Assembly: GCA_044426345.1 (NCBI GenBank)
Contig: JAWXUP010000003.1
Location: 38,738-102,737, forward strand
Direction: 5' to 3'
DNA from: CAYJLC01 sp044426345
GTDB taxonomy: Bacteria; Bacillota; Clostridia; Oscillospirales; Butyricicoccaceae
Length of the DNA stretch: 64,000 nt
The notes under the pieces are model-generated. The model did no database searches, was not told where the DNA came from, and worked only from the letters and a program-made list of their open reading frames with translations. A program made the translations under genes and the position numbers. Shown one piece after another: positions 44,391 through 54,504 of the stretch. How positions within the stretch are numbered: the stretch's first letter is position 1; each line of letters starts with the position of its first letter.

Positions 44391-45899
44391 TTACTTAAAT
44401 TTATGCCTTTTAAACATCTTCACAACCGACATCATTATAATTATAGATATGAATATCAACGGAAAACCAAGTAATATAGATGCTGTTTGTATAGTTTCTA
44501 ACCCACCAATCAACACTAATCCTAGCGAGAACAATAACAATACAAGCGCCCATATCATTCTGTTAGCTCGGATCGGTTGTTCATTATCTGCCAAGTGAGG
44601 TGTACATACTGATGCTAAAGTATATGCAGTTGAATCTATTGTTGTTGCCAAAAATACAAACATTAATATCAATACCAAAATCAACATAATATTAGGACAA
44701 GGCAATGTTTCCAAAATAGCTATTAACGCATACTCTCTTCCCTGCTCTGCATTGATGGTCACAAGATCTAATATTCCATTTCTTTGCAAATATATAGAAT
44801 ATGAACCAAAAAGCCCAAACACAAGCAACGAACCACCGCCACCATATATAAGCTCACCCAAAAGCATTTGTCGAATTGTACGTCCTCGAGATACACGTGC
44901 TCCAAATAGCGCTATCATCGGCATAAACGCAAGCCACCACGCCCAGTAGAAAATCGTCCAATCTTGCGTAAAAGTACTTTGTCCAAATATTCCAGAACCA
45001 AGCATTAATTCACCAAAATTATCAATCATCATACCTATACTATTTAACTCTAGATAGAAAAAATCGCTGATTGAACCAGATAAAAATACTACTATCATCA
45101 AAATAAACATAATATATAAATTGATGTCGCTAAGACGTTTTATTCCCTCATCAAGCCCTAAAAATACACTAGTACCAAAAAGTAATGCCCACACAAATAA
45201 CACAAACAAAGTCAGCATTAAACTTTGTGGAATTCCCGTCATATGAGTTATCATAGCAGTGACCGCTGGCGTACCCATTCCAAGAGAAGTAGACACCCCA
45301 CCAATCATTCCCAACATAACTAATACATCAATTACAGTACCCCAAAAACCATTAGTTTGGTCGCCAAGTACAGGCTCGCAAGCACCACTAAAACGCAACA
45401 CATCTACTTTTTTTACATAAATAGTATATGCAACTGCAGCTGAGGCTGGTCCATAAACACCCCATGCAGCAGGTCCTTCGAAAAATTGTCCACACATATG
45501 CGCCCAAAGGTAAGCCTCGTCAGACATAGACTCCATTGTTGATGGTGTTGCACTTAAAAGATTAATCGGCTCGATAAAACCCAGTAAAACCACGGCAATC
45601 GCCATACCTGCGGCAAATATCATAGCCATCCAACTCCAGTCGGAATATTCTTTCTTCTCACCAGGCGAGCCAAGTAAAATATCCCCATATTTAGAAAAAA
45701 TAATCCATAATGTAAAAATGAGTAATACCGGAATGGTGATGAGGTAAATCCAACCTAATTCATAGGTTAAAAAGTAAAAAATGCCGTCGATGACAACCTT
45801 AGATTGCGTCGGTACTAGCAACATAAAAGCTATAGCGAGCGAAGTCAAGATTAGAGATGGTAAAAAAATACGCATCTCAACAGTTCGTGTTTTTTTCAT
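44391..45899 (-). CDS. BCCT-family betaine/carnitine/choline transporter
   Basis: This 502-residue protein has twelve predicted membrane segments. It matches BCCT features: SDWSWMAMIFAAGMAIAVVLLGFIEPINL, a tryptophan-rich WTIFYWAWWLAFMPMIALFGARVSRGRTIRQ signature near residue 315, and a GMGTP-containing segment. BCCT proteins bring in trimethylammonium compounds for osmoprotection or metabolism; the substrate is not clear here. AGGAGGT precedes the start. Confidence 0.93.
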   Translation of the reverse strand: MKKTRTVEMRIFLPSLILTSLAIAFMLLVPTQSKVVIDGIFYFLTYELGWIYLITIPVLLIFTLWIIFSKYGDILLGSPGEKKEYSDWSWMAMIFAAGMAIAVVLLGFIEPINLLSATPSTMESMSDEAYLWAHMCGQFFEGPAAWGVYGPASAAVAYTIYVKKVDVLRFSGACEPVLGDQTNGFWGTVIDVLVMLGMIGGVSTSLGMGTPAVTAMITHMTGIPQSLMLTLFVLFVWALLFGTSVFLGLDEGIKRLSDINLYIMFILMIVVFLSGSISDFFYLELNSIGMMIDNFGELMLGSGIFGQSTFTQDWTIFYWAWWLAFMPMIALFGARVSRGRTIRQMLLGELIYGGGGSLLVFGLFGSYSIYLQRNGILDLVTINAEQGREYALIAILETLPCPNIMLILVLILMFVFLATTIDSTAYTLASVCTPHLADNEQPIRANRMIWALVLLLFSLGLVLIGGLETIQTASILLGFPLIFISIIIMMSVVKMFKRHKFK

Positions 45900-46150
45900 A
45901 ATAATACCTCCTATTTTTATTAAACAATTTTATAATATTTTCACTAAATATAAATAATTATAAAACTATATATTGTTATTATAGCACAAAATCCCTTATT
46001 TGAAAAGTAAAAAGTTTTCCTTAATTATACACAAATTGTTATATTTCAAACAAAAAGTATTTTTCAAATTTTATTCACCAAATTTTTATACTCAATATAA
46101 TATTATGATGCTCTTACATAATATTTGAATATAATTTGTCCAAATTTTTA
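45900..46150. other. AT-rich gap between divergent genes
   Basis: I see no gene. The gap probably holds the BCCT promoter on the minus strand, but no clear pair of boxes was found. Confidence 0.35.
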
Positions 46151-46179
46151 TTGCATTTTACTAAATTTTATTATATAAT
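46151..46179 (+). promoter_or_regulatory. Sigma-A promoter of the alcohol dehydrogenase
   Basis: TTGCAT (46151-46156), 17 bases, and a perfect TATAAT (46174-46179). Confidence 0.75.
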
Positions 46180-46218
46180 ATTATTATCGAAGATTTTTAT
46201 AAATGAAGGGAGTTTATT

Positions 46219-47406
46219 ATGCAAAATTTTAACTGGAATTTTCCAACTGAACTTATTTACGGCGAAGGCCGAATTAAAGAAATCGGTGCTTTAGCTAAAC
46301 AATACGGCAAAAAAGCTATGATTGCAACTTACGAAAGAGGTGGATTTTTAGATCCAATCATCGATACTGTTGAAAACTCATTAACAGAGGCTGGCGTTGA
46401 ATTTTCTACTTTCACTGGCATCGAACCAAACCCAAAATCTCATACAATCGACAAAGCTATCGAACAATTCAAAGCTGACGGTTGTGATTTAGTAATCGCA
46501 CTTGGTGGTGGTAGTGTTATCGACGGTTCTAAATATATCGCTGCTACTGGTTTTTCTGGCGGTAAAGCTTGGGATTACGTTGTTTTAGGTGACCGTGTTC
46601 CTCGTGAATACACTGGCGCTTATCCAATCATTTCTGTTCCAACAATCTCAGCATCAGGTTCTGAATGTAACGCTGGTGGTGTATTAACAAATGCTGAAAC
46701 TGGAGAAAAAAGTTTCTCTCGTTCACCATATAGATACCCAAAATGTGCTCTTTTAGACCCAGCTTTATTAACATCTGTTCCTGAATCTGTTACTAAAGAC
46801 TGTTGTTTAGACATTTTCTCTCACTTAATCGAACACTATCTTTCTAGCCAAGGTGAATCTGAATTTGCAGACAGAATGACTGAAGGTATGATCTTAGCTT
46901 TAAAAGAAATGTTCGCAAAAGTTCTTGAAGATCCAAAAGATTTATACGTTCGTGGACAACTTGCTCTTTGCTCTATCTTTGGCTGGTCTGGTCTTCAAGG
47001 TCTAGGCAGAATGGGTTGTATTCCTATGCACTCAATCGAAATGCCACTTAGCGGTATTTATGATTTACCACACGGCAGAGGTATGATTGTCGTAATGCCT
47101 CCATACCTTGAATATATGGCAGATGTTATGCCTGCACGTTGGGCAAAACTTGCTAGACGTTGTTTTGATGTTACTGAACAAGACGATATCGAAGCTGCAA
47201 AATTACTTTCTGTTAAAGTTGTTGAATGGTTCAAAGAAACTGGTTCATACTTAACTCTTTCTGACGTTAATATTCCAGCTGACCAATTCGAAAGAATGGC
47301 TGATGACGTTGTTAGAATGTTCCCAGGTAGTGCTCCAAACTCAACTCCAGGACCTCGCCCTGTAACTAAAGAAGAAATCATCAAAATCTACGAAATGTGC
47401 AAATAA
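46219..47406 (+). CDS. Iron-containing alcohol dehydrogenase
   Basis: This 395-residue group III alcohol dehydrogenase resembles clostridial butanol/aldehyde-reducing enzymes. It has a GGGSVIDGSKYIAA nucleotide-binding segment near residue 95 and the metal-binding histidines in FSHLIEHYLS, PMHSIEMPLS and LPHGRGM. It probably oxidises NAD(P)H in fermentation. Codon use suggests strong expression. GAAGGGAG precedes the start and a terminator follows. Confidence 0.93.
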   Translation: MQNFNWNFPTELIYGEGRIKEIGALAKQYGKKAMIATYERGGFLDPIIDTVENSLTEAGVEFSTFTGIEPNPKSHTIDKAIEQFKADGCDLVIALGGGSVIDGSKYIAATGFSGGKAWDYVVLGDRVPREYTGAYPIISVPTISASGSECNAGGVLTNAETGEKSFSRSPYRYPKCALLDPALLTSVPESVTKDCCLDIFSHLIEHYLSSQGESEFADRMTEGMILALKEMFAKVLEDPKDLYVRGQLALCSIFGWSGLQGLGRMGCIPMHSIEMPLSGIYDLPHGRGMIVVMPPYLEYMADVMPARWAKLARRCFDVTEQDDIEAAKLLSVKVVEWFKETGSYLTLSDVNIPADQFERMADDVVRMFPGSAPNSTPGPRPVTKEEIIKIYEMCK

Positions 47407-47429
47407 ATCACATTTTATAATTTAAAAAT

Positions 47430-47464
47430 AAGCGAATTCGTGTAAAATTTATGCGAATTCGCTT
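47430..47464 (+). terminator. Terminator after the alcohol dehydrogenase
   Basis: AAGCGAATTCG and CGAATTCGCTT form a perfect 11-base stem, followed by TTATTTT. Confidence 0.8.
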
Positions 47465-47808
47465 TTATTTTGCCCAATTTCAGCAAATTTCATAAATGAT
47501 AAAACTATAAGCATAGCTATATTTCAATCATTGTCATTTTAACCAAAAACCCTTGTATTTAAGCCATTTTCGTGCTTTTTTAACCACATATTTATACAAT
47601 AAAATGTATGTATTTTCCATCGATAATAAGTTACGTTGTGTATTTTATACAAATATATACAATTTATTTTGTTTAAATATTAACTAAATGTTTAACTTTT
47701 AATTATTTTTTAGGATTTTTTATGTATAAGTACCTATTTTTTGTATTTTTTCGTTAAATTGCACATAAAATCATAAACTTTAATCTGATAAATTAATAAA
47801 ACTGCATA
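47465..47808. other. Long AT-rich upstream region
   Basis: No gene, T-box or riboswitch was recognised in this 340-base stretch before the ABC transporter promoter. Confidence 0.35.
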
Positions 47809-47837
47809 TTGCATTATTCATTCAAAGGTGATACAAT
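47809..47837 (+). promoter_or_regulatory. Sigma-A promoter of the ABC transporter operon
   Basis: TTGCAT (47809-47814), 17 bases, and TACAAT (47832-47837), followed by AGGAGGAAC before the GTG start. Confidence 0.7.
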
Positions 47838-47883
47838 ATGTTCATACTAAAAAAGAGATTAAATTTACAGGAGGAACTTTTCG

Positions 47884-48888
47884 GTGAAAAAATTATTATC
47901 AAAAGTTTTAGCACTTACATTGATCGTTGGTATGCTTTCTGGTTGTTCTAGCGAAAGTACAACTACTGAATCTACTACTACTGAATCTACTACAACCGAA
48001 TCTACTACAACTGAATCTACTGCAACTTCTGCAAGCGACGTAAAAGTTGGCGTAATTCAATATATGGAACACACTGCTCTAGATGCAGCTTGCGATGGTT
48101 TTGTTGCAGCACTAGTTGAAGCTGGTATTCCAGAAGAAAATATCGAAATCCAAAATGCACAAGGCGAACAAACAAACTGCGCAACTATCGCTACAAAATT
48201 TGTAAACGATCAAGTTGATTTAATTCTAGCAATCGCTACTCCAGCTGCTCAAGCTGCTGCTCAAGCTACTGCTAATATTCCAATTTTAGCTACTGCTGTT
48301 ACTGATTTTGAAGTTGCTGGCTTAACTTCTGACAACATTTCTGGTACATCTGATATGAACCCTGTTGCAGACCAAATCGCACTTCTTTTAGAAATCACTC
48401 CAGATGCTGAAACTGTAGGTGTTATGTACTGCTCAAGCGAAGACAACTCAGTTTTACAAGCTGATTTAGCTATCGCAGAATTAGAAGCTCTAGGCGTTGC
48501 TTATGATGTATTCACTGCTGCTGACTCAAACGAAGTTCAACAAGTTGTTCAAAGTGCTGTTGGTAAAGTAGATTCTATCTATATTCCAACTGATAACTTA
48601 TTCGCAGCAACTATGGCTACTGTAGCTCAAATCGCAGGCCCTGCTGGTATTCCAGTAATCTGTGGCGAAGGTGGTATGGTTGAAGCTGGTGGTCTTGCAT
48701 CATTCGGTATCGACTATACAAAATTAGGTGCACAAACTGGTGCTCAAGCAGTTTCTATCTTACTTGATGGCGTTTCAATTTCAGACGTTGAAGTTGAATT
48801 TAGCCCAGTTGAAGACTTAGAAGCTTTCGTAAATGAAGATATGTTCACTGAATTTGGTCTTGAAATTCCAGCATCTCTTCTATCTTAA
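47884..48888 (+). CDS. ABC transporter substrate-binding lipoprotein (TrpX-like)
   Basis: This 334-residue protein starts at GTG and has a lipoprotein signal ending in LSGC (Cys21). A low-complexity TTTES repeat (about residues 26-46) forms a flexible tether. The ABC_sub_bind domain (VKVGVIQYMEHTALDAACDGF...) is of the type found in TrpX-like tryptophan/tyrosine transporters. It is followed by permease and ATPase genes. A stem-loop after the stop may protect this part of the message and give excess binding protein. Confidence 0.9.
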   Translation: MKKLLSKVLALTLIVGMLSGCSSESTTTESTTTESTTTESTTTESTATSASDVKVGVIQYMEHTALDAACDGFVAALVEAGIPEENIEIQNAQGEQTNCATIATKFVNDQVDLILAIATPAAQAAAQATANIPILATAVTDFEVAGLTSDNISGTSDMNPVADQIALLLEITPDAETVGVMYCSSEDNSVLQADLAIAELEALGVAYDVFTAADSNEVQQVVQSAVGKVDSIYIPTDNLFAATMATVAQIAGPAGIPVICGEGGMVEAGGLASFGIDYTKLGAQTGAQAVSILLDGVSISDVEVEFSPVEDLEAFVNEDMFTEFGLEIPASLLS

Positions 48889-48930
48889 TTCGTTTTTCTC
48901 TATTCTCTATTTATATTCTAAGATAATGAA

Positions 48931-48969
48931 CGCAAGGTTTCCTTCGCTACAGCGAGGAGAGGTCTTGCG
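48931..48969 (+). promoter_or_regulatory. Intercistronic stem-loop
   Basis: CGCAAG...CTTGCG with inner TTCCTTCGCT/AGCGAGGA pairing forms a long imperfect hairpin between the binding-protein and permease genes. It lacks a T run, which suggests mRNA processing or partial termination. Confidence 0.55.
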
Positions 48970-49012
48970 ACATTGTCTGTTTTAAACAAATCATTATTCA
49001 CAGGAGGTTTTT

Positions 49013-49897
49013 ATGCTTAGTGGTGTTCTTATGGCAACTCCAGGTGCTGTTTCTCAAGGCTTAATTTGGGGAATTATGGCTCTTGGTGTTTATGTTACGT
49101 ATAAAATTTTAGACTTGGCAGATTTAACTGTAGACCAAAGTATTTGTACAGGTGCATCTGTAAGTGCTGTTATGATTTTAGCTGGATTTAATCCATATAT
49201 CACGCTTTTAGCGGCATTTATAGCTGGTATGCTTGCAGGATTAGTTACTGGTTTCTTACATACAAAGGTTAAAATTCCAGCAATTTTGGCAGGTATTTTG
49301 GTACAACTAGCACTTTATTCAGTAAATATTCGTATTATGACACGTTCTAACTTATCATTACTAAACCAACCTTCAGTTTTAAGTTTAAGTAATATAAATC
49401 ACGCACTTATCGTTGGTATCCTTTTTGTAATCGGCATTATTGCTGCTTTATATTGGTTTTTCGGAACAGAACTTGGTTCGGCTGTCCGTGCAACTGGTGA
49501 CAATGAAAAAATGGTTCGTGCGCTTGGTGTTAGCACAAATAAAATGAAAATGCTAGGTCTTGTAATTTCAAACGGACTTGTTGCCCTTTCTGGTGCATTA
49601 CTTGCACAATATCAAGGTTATTCTGATATAAATATGGGCCGTGGTGCTATCGTTATCGGTTTAGCAAGCGTTATCATCGGTGATGTTATTTTTGGCTCAC
49701 GTGGTAACTTTGCATTCAAATTATTCAGCATCGTTTGTGGTTCTGTAATTTATTTCTTCATCATCGCTTTCGCATTACAATGTGGACTTGAAACAACCGA
49801 TCTAAAACTTGTAAGTGCCACTTTAGTTGCTCTTGCTCTTGCAGTTTCAAACTTCAAACCTGTTTCTAAAAAAGCGAAAAATTCGGTAAAGGAGTAA
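49013..49897 (+). CDS. ABC transporter permease (TrpY-like)
   Basis: This 294-residue protein has eight to nine membrane segments of the branched-chain-amino-acid-type permease family (GLIWGIMALGVYVTYKILDLADLTVDQS at the start; GSAVRATGDNEKMVRALGVS as the coupling loop). It is the membrane subunit for the preceding binding protein. AGGAGG precedes the ATG, and the ATPase gene starts 4 bases after its stop. Confidence 0.9.
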   Translation: MLSGVLMATPGAVSQGLIWGIMALGVYVTYKILDLADLTVDQSICTGASVSAVMILAGFNPYITLLAAFIAGMLAGLVTGFLHTKVKIPAILAGILVQLALYSVNIRIMTRSNLSLLNQPSVLSLSNINHALIVGILFVIGIIAALYWFFGTELGSAVRATGDNEKMVRALGVSTNKMKMLGLVISNGLVALSGALLAQYQGYSDINMGRGAIVIGLASVIIGDVIFGSRGNFAFKLFSIVCGSVIYFFIIAFALQCGLETTDLKLVSATLVALALAVSNFKPVSKKAKNSVKE

Positions 49898-49901
49898 CGC
49901 T

Positions 49902-50699
49902 ATGCTTAAAATAACTAATTTGACAAAAACCTTTAATTCAGGTACAATAAATGAGAAGAAAGCTCTTCAAGGCGTAGATTTAGAACTTGCTCCTGGCGAT
50001 TTCGTAACCGTAATCGGTGGTAATGGTGCAGGTAAATCTACTCTACTTAATATGATTTCTGGTGTTTTTATGTCTGACAGTGGTTCGATTGTCATTAACG
50101 GACAAGATGTAACTAAACAACCAGAATATAGACGTGCATCGCTTTTAGGTCGCGTTTTCCAAGACCCAATGATGGGTACTGCTGGCAATATGGGCATCGA
50201 GGAAAATCTTGCTATGGCATATCGTCGAGGTAAAACTCGTGGCTTAGGCTGGGGAATTACAAATTCAGAGCGTGAAATCTATAAAAAAGTACTTGCTACA
50301 CTAGATTTAGGGTTGGAAAACCGTATGACTAGTAAAGTAAACCTACTTTCTGGTGGTCAACGTCAAGCTTTAACGTTACTTATGGCGACTTTACAAAAAC
50401 CAAATGTGCTACTATTAGATGAGCATACAGCAGCACTTGACCCTAAAACTGCGAAAAAAGTTTTAGATATAACAGAAAAAATCGTTTCTGATAACAATCT
50501 GACAACAATTATGATTACGCACAATATGAAAGATGCTATTACTTTCGGCAATCGTCTAATTATGATGCACGAAGGTAGAGTTATTTTCGACATTAAAGGT
50601 GAAGAAAAGAAAAATCTTAAAGTAACCGACTTGCTAGAAAAATTCGAAATTGCTACAAGTGGCGAATTTGAAGCAAATGACAGAATGTTACTTAATTAA
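49902..50699 (+). CDS. ABC transporter ATP-binding protein (TrpZ-like)
   Basis: This 265-residue ATPase has Walker A (GGNGAGKST, near residues 38-46), signature LLSGGQRQALTLLMA, Walker B VLLLDEHTAALDP and the switch ITHNMKDA. The Glu-His pair after Walker B and the signature match the family paired with ABC_sub_bind proteins. It powers uptake through the adjacent permease. Confidence 0.93.
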   Translation: MLKITNLTKTFNSGTINEKKALQGVDLELAPGDFVTVIGGNGAGKSTLLNMISGVFMSDSGSIVINGQDVTKQPEYRRASLLGRVFQDPMMGTAGNMGIEENLAMAYRRGKTRGLGWGITNSEREIYKKVLATLDLGLENRMTSKVNLLSGGQRQALTLLMATLQKPNVLLLDEHTAALDPKTAKKVLDITEKIVSDNNLTTIMITHNMKDAITFGNRLIMMHEGRVIFDIKGEEKKNLKVTDLLEKFEIATSGEFEANDRMLLN

Positions 50700-50706
50700 T
50701 AAAAAT

Positions 50707-50733
50707 CACCTCTTATTTCCAAAGTAAGAGGTG
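50707..50733 (+). terminator. Hairpin after the ABC operon
   Basis: CACCTCTTA and TAAGAGGTG form a 9-base stem, but the following sequence is not T-rich. The AAGAGGTG arm is repeated just before the next gene as its ribosome site. Confidence 0.55.
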
Positions 50734-50780
50734 TTCGTCGTTATTTAAATGACGAAAAAATATAAATAAGAGGTGGGAAA

Positions 50781-53591
50781 ATGAATCATTTCAGCAAAAA
50801 ATTCGTTAGTATTACCGTTGCAACTTGCTTATTGTTATCGCAATTTTCAATAGCAGTTTTTGCACAAGACCAAGTTTCAGACGGTGACCAAACAACATCA
50901 GATTTTGTTGTAACGCAGTACACAAATGAGGCTCTTTCTGGAGTTGGTATGGTTGCAGTAAATCAAAAAATTGAAATTGGCACATACAATAATAACTCTA
51001 CTCAGTCAACTGGTACAGTTTCTAGTGGTGAACTTTCGAGTTCTATCTCACAAAATGTTATGTCACTTGACGAGCAATCAAACATTATGGGTTATGACAG
51101 TCAAGGTGTTGGATTGATTGACCCAAACTCGTTTTTGGCTGACATTCCAGTTGAGTCTTCTGCGGTGAATTTTTCGATTCAAGCTAATCCTCTTCCTTCT
51201 CGTGGATATTATATAGAAAACGATACTCAGACTATTTCTGTTTTGAGTAATTCTACTGGTTATACTACCGTCGCTAAAGATTTTACCGTTATTTATTGTG
51301 GTGAATATTGCACTGTTTGGACTGTAGCAGGAACTTACGCTATTTCTTATGACAATGCTGTTCTCCTAGCAAAGGAATATGACGATAACTATGATGATAT
51401 GAATACATATTTCGGAGACCCTCTTACAATAGATATTGACGAAGATGATAAAACTAATCTTTTATGCTATGACATTTTCGATGACGGTAGTTCTACCGGA
51501 GCTTATGTAGCAGGATATTTTTATACTGGAGATATCACAAGCGCTGGCATGGATATTTTACATCTCGACACTGCACAAGGTATGAAATCTGGTGTAGAAA
51601 TCATTTATAGTACTATGGTTCACGAACTACAACACTTAATTAACTTTGGCGTTATTGGTTCTTCCGTATATATGCCAACATTTTTAAATGAAGCTTTTTC
51701 TGAGGCAGCTGTTCACTTAATTTATGGCTATAATGATAGTTGTCAATCGCGTGTTAGTAATTTTAATTCCTCTGATGATATAGCAAACGGCGATGTCTCG
51801 CTAACTTTATGGAACAGCGACCTTGATAATTACTCTCTAATCTACCTTTTTGGACAATATCTTCGTACGCAATATGCGTCAGGTAGTGATATTTATAAAG
51901 ACTACTTAACAAAGATTAAAGCTGGATCTTATAACTCTCAATTAAATTATTTCAACGCATTAGTTGAATTGATGGGTTACGAGGACGGTGGACAACTTAT
52001 CGCTGATTTTTACACTGCGCTTTATGCACAAAACTCTGAAGATGCTTATGGTTTTGATGGTGAATCTTGGGCTGATAATATATCTCCTAAAGTATCAACT
52101 GGTACACAAACCTTACTTTCTGGTTCTGCAGTTTATTATGGAGAAGTTGAAGATTTCGAACCATCTGGTGACGATTCTGATATAGAATTTTACGTTTTGA
52201 GTGAATATGTTGAACCGGATAACACACCAGATTCTGGCACTGAATCTGATACTGAATCTGATACTGAATCTGGCACTGAATCTGGTACTGAATCTGGTAC
52301 TGAATCTGGTACTAGCACCGATAGTTCTACTAGTAGCACAGATTCAACTACAACTACCGATACAACTTCAAGCTCTACTAGCAGTTCTTCAAGTTCTGGT
52401 GGTGGTGGTGGTGTTTCTGCAGCAGTTGTCACAACAACTACAGAAACTACCGAAAGCGACGTTACTTCATCAAGTTTCAGTACTGAAATCGAAGTTGAAG
52501 ATGCTGTTGCAAAAGCTGAAATTAATTCAACTGACATACTTGCAGCTATCGAATTTGCAAGTGATGATAGTACAAATATAATTGAAATTTCTCTTGATGC
52601 TGATGATGATTTTGCTACTGCTCAAATTTCAATTGACCAAGACTCTATCACTGCTCTTGCAGATGGAGAAGTAGAACTTTCAATCGCTACATCAATAGGT
52701 ACACTTGTATTTTCTTCTGACGTTTTAGAAACCTTGCAAAATATTGGAGAAGATTTAACTATTGAAGTTAACCTTATCCAAAAAGATACATTAAATGATA
52801 GTCAACAAAGCATACTTGGTGAGGCAGAATGCGTTATCTTAGACTTAAATATCATAGCTGATGACCAAAAAGTTTCTGATTTAAACGGAACTGTTACAGT
52901 TTCAATTCCATATTCTGGTGATGATACTGATAATTTGGTTGTATGGTATATTGACGATGAAGGTAGTTTAACCGTTTGCGAAGGCGAATATGATACTACT
53001 TTAGGAACTTACACCTTCGAAACTGTTCACTTCTCTGGATATGTGCTTTCAAGTTTCCCTTTCAGCGATGTTTCTTCTGATTTTTGGGGCTACGAATCTA
53101 TAGTCTTTGCATATAATAATCAAATGTTCAACGGTATGAGCGAAAATTCTTTTGCACCAGATGATTTAACAACACGTGCAATGCTAGTTACAGTTTTACA
53201 TCGTTTAGCTGGCGAAAAAAGTGCTGAAAATTGTGATTTCTCTGATATATCAGGAGATGAATGGTATGCAGACGCTGTTTCTTGGGCATTTGAAAATGGT
53301 ATAGTTTCTGGATATAACGATGGTACTTTTGGTGCTAATGATCAAATTACACGTGAACAAGCTGCAGTTATTTTAATGAACTACGCAGATTTTGCAGAAT
53401 ATGAACTAGAACAAAGCGATATCGACAACATTTTCTCTGATGAACAAAACATAAGTGATTGGGCACAAGTAGCAGTTGAAACTGCTCAAAAAGCTGGTAT
53501 CATTAATGGCAAGTCAGATAATTTATTCGACCCACAAGGTTCAGCAACTCGTGCTGAAATTTGCACAATGCTTAAAAATTTAATTGCTTAA
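50781..53591 (+). CDS. SLH-anchored extracellular metalloprotease
   Basis: This 936-residue secreted protein has a signal peptide (residues 1-28). A peptidase region carries VHELQHLIN (HExxH, His281-His285) followed about 20 residues on by FLNEAFSEA, whose Glu is a likely third zinc ligand as in M30-like peptidases. A TES/GTES and Ser/Thr-rich linker (about residues 476-545) precedes a beta-rich domain. Three C-terminal SLH repeats (about 755-936) bind cell-wall polymers. It is probably an S-layer-attached protease. AAGAGGTGG precedes the ATG. Confidence 0.88.
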   Translation: MNHFSKKFVSITVATCLLLSQFSIAVFAQDQVSDGDQTTSDFVVTQYTNEALSGVGMVAVNQKIEIGTYNNNSTQSTGTVSSGELSSSISQNVMSLDEQSNIMGYDSQGVGLIDPNSFLADIPVESSAVNFSIQANPLPSRGYYIENDTQTISVLSNSTGYTTVAKDFTVIYCGEYCTVWTVAGTYAISYDNAVLLAKEYDDNYDDMNTYFGDPLTIDIDEDDKTNLLCYDIFDDGSSTGAYVAGYFYTGDITSAGMDILHLDTAQGMKSGVEIIYSTMVHELQHLINFGVIGSSVYMPTFLNEAFSEAAVHLIYGYNDSCQSRVSNFNSSDDIANGDVSLTLWNSDLDNYSLIYLFGQYLRTQYASGSDIYKDYLTKIKAGSYNSQLNYFNALVELMGYEDGGQLIADFYTALYAQNSEDAYGFDGESWADNISPKVSTGTQTLLSGSAVYYGEVEDFEPSGDDSDIEFYVLSEYVEPDNTPDSGTESDTESDTESGTESGTESGTESGTSTDSSTSSTDSTTTTDTTSSSTSSSSSSGGGGGVSAAVVTTTTETTESDVTSSSFSTEIEVEDAVAKAEINSTDILAAIEFASDDSTNIIEISLDADDDFATAQISIDQDSITALADGEVELSIATSIGTLVFSSDVLETLQNIGEDLTIEVNLIQKDTLNDSQQSILGEAECVILDLNIIADDQKVSDLNGTVTVSIPYSGDDTDNLVVWYIDDEGSLTVCEGEYDTTLGTYTFETVHFSGYVLSSFPFSDVSSDFWGYESIVFAYNNQMFNGMSENSFAPDDLTTRAMLVTVLHRLAGEKSAENCDFSDISGDEWYADAVSWAFENGIVSGYNDGTFGANDQITREQAAVILMNYADFAEYELEQSDIDNIFSDEQNISDWAQVAVETAQKAGIINGKSDNLFDPQGSATRAEICTMLKNLIA

Positions 53592-53697
53592 AGATTTATC
53601 TTAACAGATTTTATTAAAAAGTCCCAACTATACTTAACAAGACCTGGTTCAAACCCTGTTATCTACAATTAGTACATTAAAAATAAGAGTAAAATTT

Positions 53698-53731
53698 ACA
53701 CCTCGACACAAAATACTAAGTGTCGAGGTGT
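53698..53731 (+). terminator. Terminator of the SLH metalloprotease gene
   Basis: ACACCTCGACAC and GTGTCGAGGTGT form a perfect 12-base stem, followed by TTTTTT at 53731-53736. Confidence 0.85.
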
Positions 53732-53734
53732 TTT

Positions 53735-54277
53735 TTAATTACTCATATGTTTTGCTAAAAATGTTGCGGATGCGTTTAGAAGTTTAATATCTGACATATC
53801 ACATTCAAGCTCTAAATCTTCGCTTAAAATTGCAATCGCACCCGTTATATCTCCTTCATTTATAATAGGCGACATAGCTTTCACAATGCAGTTTTTGCAA
53901 TTTTCACTAATTGTCAACTGTGCCTCACCTTTTTTATGTTGATAAGTTGCACGTTCGATCATTATTTTTTCAATAAACACCGAAAGTCGCTCATCTTGAG
54001 CACAATTTTTAAGCGAACCATAGCAAGCCACAACACTGTCTTTATCACAAATCGCACAAGTGTGACCTGAAGTTTTCGCCACAGTTTCGCAAAGTTCGTG
54101 CGAAATCGATGACAACTCCCCAATCGGCGAATATTTTTTAAAAATAACTTCACCTTCTTTACTCGTGAATATTTCTAACGGGTCGCCTTCACGAATACGC
54201 ATAGTTCTCCTAATCTCTTTTGGTATAACAACACGACCTAGGTCGTCGATACGTCTAACAATTCCTGTTGCTTTCAT
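53735..54277 (-). CDS. spoVT: Stage V sporulation protein T (AbrB-family regulator)
   Basis: SpoVT is a forespore transcription factor acting late in sporulation. The 180-residue protein has the AbrB-type swapped-hairpin DNA-binding domain (MKATGIVRRIDDLGRVVIPKEIRRTMRIREGDPLEIF) and a C-terminal GAF-like domain with several cysteines. Its length matches SpoVT. GGAGG precedes the ATG. With the broken sigK, it shows a sporulation lineage. Confidence 0.95.
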   Translation of the reverse strand: MKATGIVRRIDDLGRVVIPKEIRRTMRIREGDPLEIFTSKEGEVIFKKYSPIGELSSISHELCETVAKTSGHTCAICDKDSVVACYGSLKNCAQDERLSVFIEKIMIERATYQHKKGEAQLTISENCKNCIVKAMSPIINEGDITGAIAILSEDLELECDMSDIKLLNASATFLAKHMSN

Positions 54278-54460
54278 ATAAATCCTCCAATATATTTTAC
54301 TATATTGTTATTATTTACATAGTTTTTGGATTTATTCTTATTTTTGGGTTTTATATTTTGTTTATCAATTTATATTCTGTATATTTATCAAATAATAGAA
54401 TTTCTCACTCGTCGTTGACGTTGCTAGCGTTGACGGTTACTTGCCACTGTTTAGAAAAAC

Positions 54461-54492
54461 TGAAATCCGTGAGAAAATTCTCACGGATTTCA
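54461..54492 (-). terminator. Terminator of the envelope signalling operon
   Basis: TGAAATCCGTGAGAA and TTCTCACGGATTTCA form a perfect 15-base stem just after the stop at 54505. On the minus side it is followed by GTTTTTC. Confidence 0.8.
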
Positions 54493-54504
54493 AAATTTTA
54501 TTTA

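Noticed and set aside
52190..52581. Open frames of low-complexity Leu/Asn or Ser/Val sequence overlapping the SLH metalloprotease
   Set aside because: They are shadows of the TES/GTES-coding repeat in other frames.
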